Assembly (NCBI GenBank): GCA_007117175.1
Contig: SKGZ01000096.1
Span: 1 to 7,485, forward strand
DNA: 7,485 nt
Origin: Bacteriovoracales bacterium
GTDB lineage: Bacteria; Bdellovibrionota; Bacteriovoracia; Bacteriovoracales; Bacteriovoracaceae
Direction: 5' to 3'
Part shown: one piece after another, positions 1-5,110 of the stretch
Layout: the number at the start of each line of letters is the position of its first letter
How positions within the stretch are numbered: position 1 is the stretch's first letter
Notes under the pieces: model-generated
Databases searched by the model: none
Told to the model about the DNA's origin: nothing
The model's input: only the letters and a program-made list of their open reading frames with translations
Program-made: the position numbers and the translations under genes

Positions 1-786
1 GAACGGAATTGTTTTCTTAGTAGATATATATTCAAGCTCTCTTAGTTTTTTTCCTTCTTGATCCATTCCTAAGCAATTCAGTAGTTCTTTGCGAGTCACC
101 AAGCGCCATTTACCAGGAGCCAAACCATCAATGGATAGGCCTTCAATGGCAACGCGGCGAAGTTTATCGATAGTTAGACCACAGGCTTCACAAATGCGGC
201 GAATCTCTCGGTTTTTGCCCTCGCTTAAACGAAATTCCAGCCATGTTTTATTAGGTAATTGCTTAATGACTCGCACCGACTGGGGCTTTAATAGTCCCTC
301 AGGACCATAGACTCCTTTGCGCAAATTTGCCAATAATCCCTCGTTGACTAGCCCAAAGATCTTCACTTCATAGACCTTTTGAATCTGATAGCGCGGGTGA
401 AGAATTTGATTGGCCAACTCTCCGTCGTTAGTCATAATCAGTAGTCCCTCTGAAAGATAATCCAGCCGACCAACAGGATACACTCTTTTCTTCATATGCT
501 TGATATAGTCCATGACTGTGGGGCGTCCCTGAGGATCATCAAGAGTAGTCATCACACTGCGAGGTTTATTTAAAATAAGATAAGTTCTCTCTACTGTTTC
601 AGGATTGATCACCTCTGAATTGAGCTGAACAATGTCTTGCCCTACCGTGACTTTAGTGCCTAATTCAGTCACCTTCTGACCATTGACCTGAACTCGTCCC
701 TGTAGAATAAGCTCTTCGGCCTTGCGCCGAGAAGTGATGCCACTGTCAGCAATGTATTTTTGTAAACGAACTAATGATTGATTCAT
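1..786 (-). CDS. rluB: 23S rRNA pseudouridine synthase, RluB/RsuA family (3' end outside window)
   Basis: This enzyme isomerises a specific uridine in rRNA to pseudouridine; RluB acts on 23S rRNA helix 80 (E. coli position 2605). I translated 262 codons from the ATG at 784-786, and the frame stays open through base 1, so the C-terminus is missing. Residues 1-60 form an S4 RNA-binding domain (LQKYIADSGITSRRKAEELI). The catalytic domain follows, with GRLD at 106-109 (catalytic Asp109), then SEGKNREIRRICEACG at about 188-203 and RRVAIEGLSIDGLAPGKWR at about 210-228, all hallmarks of the RsuA/RluB/E/F family. The start is supported by AAGGAG (792-797, complement) five bases upstream. It lies 71 bp downstream of scpB on the same strand, a neighbourhood common in bacteria, and this favours RluB over RluE, RluF or RsuA. 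The exact target uridine is inferred from that context. Confidence 0.92.
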   Translation of the reverse strand, partial: MNQSLVRLQKYIADSGITSRRKAEELILQGRVQVNGQKVTELGTKVTVGQDIVQLNSEVINPETVERTYLILNKPRSVMTTLDDPQGRPTVMDYIKHMKKRVYPVGRLDYLSEGLLIMTNDGELANQILHPRYQIQKVYEVKIFGLVNEGLLANLRKGVYGPEGLLKPQSVRVIKQLPNKTWLEFRLSEGKNREIRRICEACGLTIDKLRRVAIEGLSIDGLAPGKWRLVTRKELLNCLGMDQEGKKLRELEYISTKKTIPF

Positions 787-857
787 GAAAACTCCTTATC
801 TACCTCACGGCAGTTATGTTTAAACAGCTGCAGCCTAGCACAACTCAATAAAACTTG
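787..857. other. scpB-rluB spacer with two adjacent palindromes
   Basis: The 71-bp gap holds the rluB ribosome-binding site (792-797). It also has two nearly adjoining perfect palindromes, GTTTAAAC at 818-825 and GCTGCAGC at 827-834. I see no hairpin followed by a T-run that would end scpB transcription, and no convincing -35/-10 pair for rluB. Read-through from scpB into rluB is the simplest reading. Confidence 0.4.
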
Positions 858-1913
858 TCAATCTGGGTTTTTATCTTGTTCTAGAAATTGCTCAAGCTTA
901 TCTGAGCTTTGCTGAAATTGATCAAAAGCTTTGTCCAATAACCCTTCAAGTTCCTGTTCATCGGCAAAAAGTTGCTGAGTGTCATCTGGTGACTGTCCAG
1001 ATGATAACTGCTCATGAGACTCTTGCTTCTCAGCTGGATTTAAGAATTGCTCTAAAACCTCAAAGGCTGACTTTTGCTCTTCTTTCTCTAAGCCTTCTTT
1101 CTCTAATCCTTCTTTCTCTGAAGTAGATTGCCCCACCAGCTCTTTGGTAAAATCAGTGTGGGTTTTAATGCTTTTAATAGACTTAGAAAGCTGGTCTAAC
1201 TCTTCAAAGTCATCAAAGTGAAACTGTTTCTGATCAGGCTTATGCACCACTTGCTTAATCTCGCTAATATCTGCAGTGGTTCTCTGTCGAGCCAATTCCT
1301 CTAATTCCATCATAGCAGGAAGGTCCTCTAAGCTGTTAAGATTAAAGACCTCTAAAAACTCAGAAGTGGTCACATATAAAGCTGGTTTACCCACCTCATC
1401 TGATCGCCCCTCAATTTTAACCAGTCTTTTGTCCATCAAGCCGCGAATAAGATGGGAGCTATCCACTCCTCGAATCTCTTCAATTTCAGTTTTCGAAATT
1501 GGTTGTTTATAAGCAATCATTGCTAACACTTCCAAGGCCAGAGGTGTTAAGCTGACAGCATTCACCTTGAAGACATCCTTTACAAACTGAGAATAAGTAG
1601 CCTTGGTTCTAAATTGATACCCTTCAGCCACCTCCATTAAGCGGATTCCGTGGTGAGCTTGTTCGTACTCACTTTGCAAGCGCTGCAAACTCTGATGCAG
1701 TAAACGAAGAGGAAGTTCTTCATCAATTGAGTCTTTTATTGAGTTAATTGACACAGGCTTATCACTTAAGAAGATCAGTGTTTCAATAGCACCGCAAAGG
1801 CTTTCTTCATTCAGCCCAGTTCGAATTTTCCATAAATGATCATCTAAATTTGACTCTTCTATAGACTCTTTTTCAGTTTGAGTTAAATCCCACTGATAAA
1901 AAATTTCGCTCAT
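858..1913 (-). CDS. scpB: Segregation and condensation protein B with long acidic C-terminal tail
   Basis: ScpB dimerises and binds ScpA, forming the SMC-ScpAB condensin that compacts and segregates the chromosome. The 351-residue product has two winged-helix domains. The first is at about 36-115 (LCGAIETLIFLSDKPVS) and the second at about 120-195, with the family signature LAMIAYKQPISKTEIEEIRGVD (129-151), then LIRGLMDKRLVKIEGR and GKPALYVTT. Most ScpBs are about 180-260 residues. This one has about 30 extra residues before the first domain and about 145 after the second (205-351). That tail is rich in Glu, Gln, Ser and Asp, contains the repeat EKEGLEKEGLEKEE (266-279), and looks disordered or coiled. 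The ATG overlaps the scpA stop (ATGA) and has AGGAG five bases upstream (1919-1923), so translation is probably coupled to scpA. Core assignment is secure; the tail has no known role. Confidence 0.95.
   Translation of the reverse strand: MSEIFYQWDLTQTEKESIEESNLDDHLWKIRTGLNEESLCGAIETLIFLSDKPVSINSIKDSIDEELPLRLLHQSLQRLQSEYEQAHHGIRLMEVAEGYQFRTKATYSQFVKDVFKVNAVSLTPLALEVLAMIAYKQPISKTEIEEIRGVDSSHLIRGLMDKRLVKIEGRSDEVGKPALYVTTSEFLEVFNLNSLEDLPAMMELEELARQRTTADISEIKQVVHKPDQKQFHFDDFEELDQLSKSIKSIKTHTDFTKELVGQSTSEKEGLEKEGLEKEEQKSAFEVLEQFLNPAEKQESHEQLSSGQSPDDTQQLFADEQELEGLLDKAFDQFQQSSDKLEQFLEQDKNPD
1077..1121 (-). repeat. Three-copy 15-bp tandem repeat inside scpB
   Basis: Three consecutive 15-bp units lie at 1077-1091, 1092-1106 and 1107-1121, of the form nCCTTCTTTCTCTAA on the plus strand. 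The last two differ at only two positions, and the first differs slightly at its 5' end. The length is a multiple of three, so copy-number changes would keep scpB in frame. It encodes the EKEGL-type repeat at residues 266-279 of the acidic tail. Confidence 0.85.
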
Positions 1914-2722
1914 AAAGACTCCTGAGCTGCCAGCTCTGTTGATTCGGTATGGGGTTCATCAAAGCCATCGGCTTGATTCACATCAAATCCATCCAACTCT
2001 TCTAGTACATCTACATAAATCTCCCCAGAACATTGCACTTGATAAAGAGTAATTTTTTGTAAACGTGTTAATTCCAAAAGAGAAATAAAGGTGATCACCA
2101 CATCTAAAGTATTTTCTGGGGATGAAATAAGACGAGAAAATTCGCTTCTCTGTCCTTGTTTCAAGCTCTGCTTTAAAGAAACTAATTTTTCCTTAATAGA
2201 CAAACGGTCTCTTTTCATGAGAACAAATTTACGCTGCTGCAAGGCCAGCCAATCAACCATCATCTTAACCAGTTCTTGAGAGTCAGTGGGCTTAACCAGC
2301 GTCTCAGACAATGCCTTGCGATTAAGCCGAGGCCTAAGAAAGATTTCATGATTTTTCTTAGGAAGTTGCCACAGGACCTCTCCTGCTTTTTGAAAGGCCT
2401 GTAAAGTCTCAAGCTTTCGAATAAGATCTTCCTTACTGGTGATTTCAAACTCTTCTCGCTCTAATAACTGCTTGACTCGCTGGTCATCCACTAAAGAGCG
2501 TTCAGATTTTAAATGCAGTAAAGTTGCCGCCATATAAAGATAATCACCAGCAATATCAAAGTTAAGCTCTTTTAAATTATCTAAATAATCCAGATATTGC
2601 TGAGTAATACGATTGAGTTCTAATTCCTTAACACTGATTTCATCTCGCTGCACTAAATGGAGTAATAGGGCCAAAGGGCCATCGAAGCGGTTGAGGTGAA
2701 CAGTAATTTCATTCTGGTGCAT
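1910..2722 (-). CDS. scpA: Segregation and condensation protein A (kleisin)
   Basis: ScpA is the kleisin that bridges the two SMC heads and recruits ScpB. The 270-residue product has the N-terminal kleisin signature NRFDGPLALLLHLVQRDEI (11-29), then YLYMAATLLHLKSERSL (61-77), the typical SMC-neck-binding helices. The C-terminal winged helix that contacts the SMC head is at about 205-237 (VVITFISLLELTRLQKITLYQ). The last 30 residues are acidic and contain DGFD twice (244-247, 252-255), a modest extension beyond the usual end. Length is normal for the family. The start ATG (2720-2722) has no strong Shine-Dalgarno in front. It lies 41 bp downstream of the protease gene, and its stop overlaps the scpB start by 4 bases, so the three genes probably share a transcript. 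Confidence 0.95.
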   Translation of the reverse strand: MHQNEITVHLNRFDGPLALLLHLVQRDEISVKELELNRITQQYLDYLDNLKELNFDIAGDYLYMAATLLHLKSERSLVDDQRVKQLLEREEFEITSKEDLIRKLETLQAFQKAGEVLWQLPKKNHEIFLRPRLNRKALSETLVKPTDSQELVKMMVDWLALQQRKFVLMKRDRLSIKEKLVSLKQSLKQGQRSEFSRLISSPENTLDVVITFISLLELTRLQKITLYQVQCSGEIYVDVLEELDGFDVNQADGFDEPHTESTELAAQESL

Positions 2723-2763
2723 AACTTAAAAAATTATCACGAGTTTATTGGCTTTCCAAGAAT

Positions 2764-3462
2764 TTAACTCAAGTAAGTGAGCAGAAGTAAGAAGAAATTA
2801 ATGCTCACCCGAGAAAGGTAGTGAGCCGGGGCCAAAAGAGTTTGTAAAATGGGAATTCCCATCATGGATAATCCTAAAATTCCCCATAAAATCAATGAGC
2901 TATAATCGGCTAGCTGGCGATACTTCATCAGTGCATGATGAGACAAAAAAACTGACAGCATATTAGAGCCATCCAGTGGTGGCAAAGGAATTAAATTAAA
3001 AATAGCTAAAATAAAATTAATAAAAATACTGTATTGCAGCATACCCAGAAAGATTTTCTGAAATCCCCACAAATCACCTTGCTGCACTGCAACTAAGGCT
3101 AAGAGAAAAGCACAAAAAGTTCCCAGAATAAGATTAGAAAGTGGGCCGGCAAAACTCACCCAAAAAAGCCCCTGCTTATAGTTTCTAAAATTTCGAGTCT
3201 CAATGGGAACAGGCTTGGCCCAGCCGATAATTGGAAACATGGCCCCTGTGGCTGCTGCCACAATCCCCACCATCGGTAAAATCAGCGTGCCTAAGACATC
3301 GGCATGCACAATAGGATTCAAAGTCAGACGCCCCATACGTTGAGCAGTCTTATCTCCAAAATAAAGAGCTGCTGCTGCGTGAGCTGCCTCGTGAATCACC
3401 ACCGCTAGTAAAAAACCAGGCAGACATTGGGCAACAAAGTAAATAACCCCTGCTAAATCCAT
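2764..3462 (-). CDS. Site-2 protease family (M50) zinc metalloprotease, integral membrane
   Basis: This is a compact intramembrane zinc metalloprotease of the M50/S2P family. The 232-residue product is strongly hydrophobic, with about five or six likely membrane segments. The zinc site HEAAH lies at 24-28 in the first segment. The second metal-ligand motif, NLIPLPPLDGSNML, lies at 156-169, with Asp164 as the probable third ligand. Other family landmarks are LNPIVHADVLGTLILP (about 48-63), GWAKPVPI (80-87) and FAGPLSNL (104-111). No PDZ domain is present, which sets it apart from RseP and matches the short YwhC-like clade. Its substrate is unknown. It is the first gene of the minus-strand cluster with scpA, scpB and rluB, an arrangement seen in other bacteria. 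Only a weak extended -10 lies immediately before the ATG, and there is no clear Shine-Dalgarno. Confidence 0.9.
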   Translation of the reverse strand: MDLAGVIYFVAQCLPGFLLAVVIHEAAHAAAALYFGDKTAQRMGRLTLNPIVHADVLGTLILPMVGIVAAATGAMFPIIGWAKPVPIETRNFRNYKQGLFWVSFAGPLSNLILGTFCAFLLALVAVQQGDLWGFQKIFLGMLQYSIFINFILAIFNLIPLPPLDGSNMLSVFLSHHALMKYRQLADYSSLILWGILGLSMMGIPILQTLLAPAHYLSRVSINFFLLLLTYLS

Positions 3463-3468
3463 AAATTA

Positions 3469-3497
3469 GTTCTATCAGAATCAATTTGTGACAGCAA
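3469..3497 (-). promoter_or_regulatory. Weak candidate sigma-70 promoter for the protease-scpAB-rluB cluster
   Basis: On the minus strand, TTGCTG (3492-3497) and TAGAAC (3469-3474) are 17 bp apart. The -10 is preceded by TGA, giving an extended -10 form. The box ends six bases before the protease ATG, so initiation would fall at or beside the start codon, giving a leaderless transcript. The matches are modest (3/6 and 4/6). The real promoter could lie elsewhere in the 68-bp divergent region. Confidence 0.3.
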
Positions 3498-3516
3498 GAA
3501 ACTCTGAAGCTATAAT
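3488..3516 (+). promoter_or_regulatory. Sigma-70 promoter of the Nudix operon
   Basis: GTGACA (3488-3493, 5/6 to TTGACA) and a perfect TATAAT (3511-3516) are separated by exactly 17 bp. The predicted start of transcription, about 3522-3524, is only 7-9 bases before the ATG at 3531. The mRNA would therefore have almost no leader, consistent with the lack of a Shine-Dalgarno before the gene. This is the best promoter match in the window. Confidence 0.75.
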
Positions 3517-3530
3517 GAAGTTTAATCATT

Positions 3531-3962
3531 ATGGCCAAGAAAAAAGTACAAATTGTTATTTTTAAGTCCAGTGATGGCAGCTGCCAAAAAATCACCCATG
3601 TGCTATTACTGAAAACCAATCGTCAACGGGGTCAGTTTTGGCAAAATGTCACAGGTTCAGTAGAAAATGATGAGTCCTTTTTGGCATCTGCACTCCGGGA
3701 AGTACAAGAAGAAACGCAACTACAGATTAATCAAGAAATTCTCAAGAAAATTGAAGTAGAGTATTTTTTCATCGATCGCAAAAAGCGCAAGGTGCATGAA
3801 AAAGTTTACACTTTCATCACCGATCAAGACCAGATTAGAATCTCTGAAGAAGAACACACTGAATACCGTTGGCAAGCAATTGATGATATTAATGAACAAA
3901 GTTATCTGTATTATACTAATTACGATGCTTTTTCTAAGGCGCTAAAATTTTGGCAAAGCTAG
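3531..3962 (+). CDS. Nudix hydrolase, NudB-like
   Basis: Nudix enzymes hydrolyse nucleoside diphosphates linked to another moiety. The 143-residue product has the catalytic box at 42-64: Gly42, Glu48, Arg56-Glu57 and Glu60-Glu61, in the spacing GX5EX7REVXEE. The usual Gly near the end of the box is Gln63. The stretch FWQNVTGSVE (36-45), just before and into the box, resembles E. coli NudB (dihydroneopterin triphosphate / dATP pyrophosphohydrolase), as does the C-terminal YYTNYDAFSKAL. Folate-pathway phosphatase activity is therefore the first guess, but substrate prediction within Nudix proteins is unreliable and I give no symbol. It is the first gene of a plus-strand operon, with a strong promoter and very short leader. 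Its last 13 bases overlap the next gene. Confidence 0.88.
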   Translation: MAKKKVQIVIFKSSDGSCQKITHVLLLKTNRQRGQFWQNVTGSVENDESFLASALREVQEETQLQINQEILKKIEVEYFFIDRKKRKVHEKVYTFITDQDQIRISEEEHTEYRWQAIDDINEQSYLYYTNYDAFSKALKFWQS

Positions 3963-4351
3963 TTTTTATTTTCTATCCTTTATTTTTATTTTTATCTTAT
4001 AGCCACTCTCTGCCACCATTTCTTGAAGTGCATCAAGCGGTGGTACAGGTTTATCAAGCTCCCCTGAAAAGTGGGCCCTCTGTTGACTCAGCTAATATTC
4101 AGTGGGTAAGCAAAGGACAAAAACTAGTGATTCACAGTGAGTATAATCAAAAAGAACAAGCTCAATCTCCTAAGGAACAAGATTTTTTTTACAAAACAAT
4201 TGATCACAGTGGAAATCCTGCCTATATTCAGGCCCAATACCTGCAAATACTCTCCAAAGATCATAAAGAAATTGAAAGTTCTCGCTTGAGAATGCAGGAT
4301 CTGAAATCCAATCGATGGCAAGATCCCACTGATCATCGTCTTAAGCAGTAA
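3950..4351 (+). CDS. Small exported protein with SH3-like (SH3b) fold, unknown function
   Basis: The 133-residue product begins with a Sec signal peptide: Lys3, a hydrophobic core LVFIFYPLFLFL (4-15), and a likely signal peptidase I site after SHS (18-20). The mature part resembles a bacterial SH3 domain at about 28-102: VVQVYQAPLKSGPS, then a KGQKLVIHSE strand, and the closing AYIQAQYLQIL (91-101), where such domains typically end. The remaining 30 residues are charged. The start is TTG (3950-3952). The frame is closed by a stop at 3935-3937, no ATG is available, and AAGG (3936-3939) sits 10 bases upstream. It overlaps the Nudix gene by 13 bp, so translation is probably coupled. SH3b domains often bind cell-wall peptides, but no catalytic domain is present and I do not assign a function. 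Confidence 0.75.
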   Translation: MAKLVFIFYPLFLFLSYSHSLPPFLEVHQAVVQVYQAPLKSGPSVDSANIQWVSKGQKLVIHSEYNQKEQAQSPKEQDFFYKTIDHSGNPAYIQAQYLQILSKDHKEIESSRLRMQDLKSNRWQDPTDHRLKQ

Positions 4352-4414
4352 AAATGGAAAATATTTCCCCCGCTCATTTTTTTCTTTAAGGCCAAGAGAC
4401 AAAAGCCGTAAAAG

Positions 4415-4426
4415 ATGGCAAGCCAT
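4415..4426. repeat. 12-bp palindrome in the 102-bp gap before the 77-residue gene
   Basis: ATGGC-AA-GCCAT is a perfect inverted repeat 28 bases upstream of the next start codon. The surrounding gap (4352-4453) contains AAGCC three times (4403-4407, 4420-4424, 4436-4440), spaced 16-17 bp, and a short GGAAA-ATA-TTTCC inverted repeat (4356-4368). There is no clear terminator or promoter. It could be an operator, or chance. Confidence 0.35.
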
Positions 4427-4440
4427 TTAAAAACCAAGCC

Positions 4441-4447
4441 AAGGAGG
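4441..4447 (+). promoter_or_regulatory. Strong ribosome-binding site that fixes the start of the 77-residue gene
   Basis: AAGGAGG lies six bases before the ATG at 4454. The same frame also has an ATG at 4415, which would add 13 residues, but that codon has no Shine-Dalgarno and sits inside a palindrome. I therefore place the start at 4454. Confidence 0.85.
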
Positions 4448-4453
4448 GACTGG

Positions 4454-4687
4454 ATGAGCACTGCAACACAAAAAATTAAGAAGCAAACTGAAACTCAAAA
4501 CAAAGTTCTTTTTCAAAAATTAGGAAATACTTGGTATATTTTCTCGCAAGTCAAGGATGAAATGATTTACTCAGTGATGCCAGAGGGAATGGATCCTCGC
4601 ACCACCAATCTAGAGCTCTACGATGTCATCGAAGAGCATATGGAGTCTATGGGTTCTAGGAAAAATAACTTGGAAGCAACTGAATAA
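4454..4687 (+). CDS. Small conserved-looking hypothetical protein (77 aa)
   Basis: I do not recognise a named family. The 77-residue product is soluble, without signal peptide or membrane segment. It has a basic, polar N-terminus (1-17, Lys/Gln/Thr-rich). The compact middle, VLFQKLGNTWYIFSQVKDEMIYSVMP (18-43), reads as two or three beta strands. It is followed by EGMDPRTTNLELYDVIEEHMESM (44-66), probably a turn and an amphipathic helix. Alternating hydrophobic residues, the single Trp and the strong ribosome-binding site indicate a real, well-translated protein. Its TAA stop shares one base with the ATG of the next gene (TAATG), so the two are probably co-translated. No toxin, antitoxin or DNA-binding signature is evident. 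Confidence 0.8.
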   Translation: MSTATQKIKKQTETQNKVLFQKLGNTWYIFSQVKDEMIYSVMPEGMDPRTTNLELYDVIEEHMESMGSRKNNLEATE

Positions 4688-4851
4688 TGAGTAAAATTAA
4701 ACCTCTCAAAAATTATCTTCATCTCAGCGGCTACTCTAAGGAAAAAAAAGAGGTTGAAGAATTAAAAAATCAACTGGAACAAGCTCTTAAGAGTGAAAAT
4801 AAAGCACAAAAAGCTGCACTGATTTTACAAAAATGGCTTAAAAACAAGTAA
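4687..4851 (+). CDS. Very small coiled-coil hypothetical protein (54 aa)
   Basis: The ATG at 4687 overlaps the preceding stop (TAATG) and the frame runs 54 codons to TAA at 4849-4851. The product begins MSKIKPLKNYLHLSGYSKEK. Residues 18-50 form a highly charged helix (KEVEELKNQLEQALKSENKA) with leucines and isoleucine at near-heptad spacing, suggesting a short coiled coil, and it ends QKWLKNK. It is Lys-rich and has no export signal. Support comes from the tight overlap with a well-supported gene and a protein-like composition; there is no recognised family. It may form a complex with its upstream partner, but that is only inferred from the coupling. Confidence 0.65.
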   Translation: MSKIKPLKNYLHLSGYSKEKKEVEELKNQLEQALKSENKAQKAALILQKWLKNK

Positions 4852-4896
4852 CCGACAATCCTAGTCTGTTTTTTTAAGTTGTTAAAATTTCACAAA

Positions 4897-4928
4897 ACTC
4901 AATTTTTTTTTAAAAAAATTACTTGAGT
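4897..4928. repeat. AT-rich inverted repeat around abutting T9 and A7 runs
   Basis: ACTCAA (4897-4902) and TTGAGT (4923-4928) are exact inverted repeats enclosing T9 (4903-4911), A7 (4912-4918) and TTAC. Transcribed in either direction, the U and A runs could extend the stem. It lies 46 bp after the 54-residue gene. It may act as a weak terminator or as an intrinsically bent or melted segment upstream of flagellin. A shorter candidate terminator just before it, GAC-N7-GTC then T7 (4854-4875), is too weak to call. Confidence 0.4.
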
Positions 4929-4979
4929 GAAAAAAAAAGCCTAAGAATTTATCAAGAACTTCCGAACAAGAAGCCAGTC

Positions 4980-5010
4980 AAAGTTTTTTACCATAGTGGT
5001 AAAGAACTTT
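4980..5010 (+). promoter_or_regulatory. 14-bp-stem palindrome upstream of flagellin (operator, attenuator or terminator)
   Basis: AAAGTT (4980-4985) pairs with AACTTT (5005-5010), and TTTACCA (4987-4993) with TGGTAAA (4997-5003). A single U·G wobble (4986/5004) joins the two stems, and the loop is TAG. The arms are symmetrical to the base. The sequence after it is T-rich (TTAGTTTTTATT), so in RNA it could be an AT-rich intrinsic terminator for the upstream operon or an attenuator in the flagellin leader. As DNA, the TTTACCA half-sites could bind a dimeric regulator. The sequence does not decide between these. Confidence 0.6.
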
Positions 5011-5028
5011 TTAGTTTTTATTAACCAC

Positions 5029-5068
5029 GGCAGGGATTTGCCAAGAAAACTCTTACGGCCCAAGAGTT
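5029..5068 (+). promoter_or_regulatory. Paired hairpins in the flagellin leader
   Basis: Two inverted repeats lie between the larger palindrome and the first ribosome-binding site. GGCA (5029-5032) pairs with TGCC (5039-5042), with one extra wobble inside. AACTCTT (5048-5054) pairs perfectly with AAGAGTT (5062-5068) around the loop ACGGCCC. The second ends eight bases before AAGGAGG (5077-5083). Both would fold in mRNA if transcription starts upstream. I checked for a c-di-GMP (GEMM) riboswitch layout and did not find one. Confidence 0.45.
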
Positions 5069-5088
5069 GGAACTTTAAGGAGGATGCT

Positions 5089-5109
5089 ATGTTTTTAACG
5101 GGAGGATAA
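5089..5109 (+). CDS. Possible six-codon leader ORF coupled to flagellin
   Basis: The ATG at 5089 follows AAGGAGG (5077-5083) with a five-base gap and reads M-F-L-T-G-G to a TAA at 5107-5109, a single base before the flagellin ATG at 5111. Its two Gly codons are the flagellin Shine-Dalgarno (GGGAGGA, 5100-5106). Ribosomes translating it would therefore cover and then release at the flagellin start. The initiation module GGAGGAT-N3-ATG occurs twice, 22 bases apart. This may be a coupling or leader-peptide device, or just a decayed duplicate start. No expression evidence is available. Confidence 0.4.
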   Translation: MFLTGG

Positions 5110-5110
5110 G

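Noticed and set aside
89..310. Plus-strand 73-codon frame
   Set aside because: It lies antisense inside the clearly supported rluB catalytic region; its Arg/Ser-rich composition is typical of a shadow frame.
3912..3917. Internal -10-like TATACT in the Nudix gene
   Set aside because: The -35 region at the right distance (TTAATG) is poor and the site lies in coding AT-rich sequence.
4354..4389. 11-codon frame after the SH3-like gene
   Set aside because: Only an ATG near the previous stop; no ribosome-binding site beyond chance and no protein-like features.
4124..4426. Minus-strand 100-codon frame opposite the SH3-like gene
   Set aside because: It lacks a ribosome-binding site, has low-complexity hydrophobic stretches from the AT-rich complement, and is antisense to a gene with a good signal peptide and coupled start.
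4380..4453. c-di-GMP (GEMM) or other known riboswitch before the 77-residue gene
   Set aside because: Isolated AAGCC elements recall riboswitch cores, but the conserved stems and tetraloop receptor order are not present.
4415..4453. Upstream ATG as the start of the 77-residue protein
   Set aside because: It lacks a Shine-Dalgarno, and the strong AAGGAGG sits exactly right for the ATG at 4454.
4454..4851. Toxin-antitoxin pair
   Set aside because: Two small overlapping genes invite this label, but neither shows a known toxin fold, a DNA-binding antitoxin domain or an autoregulatory palindrome clearly placed at a promoter.
4852..5088. Sigma-28 or sigma-54 promoter for flagellin
   Set aside because: GCCTAAGA (4939-4946) matches only 5/8 of a sigma-28 -10 and has no -35 at the right distance. 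The best sigma-54-like pair, GG (5029-5030) and GC (5040-5041), is separated by 9 bases where 10 are required.
5020..5110. c-di-GMP riboswitch in the flagellin leader
   Set aside because: Hairpins are present, but the conserved GCACAGGGCAAACC-type core and the second stem block are missing.
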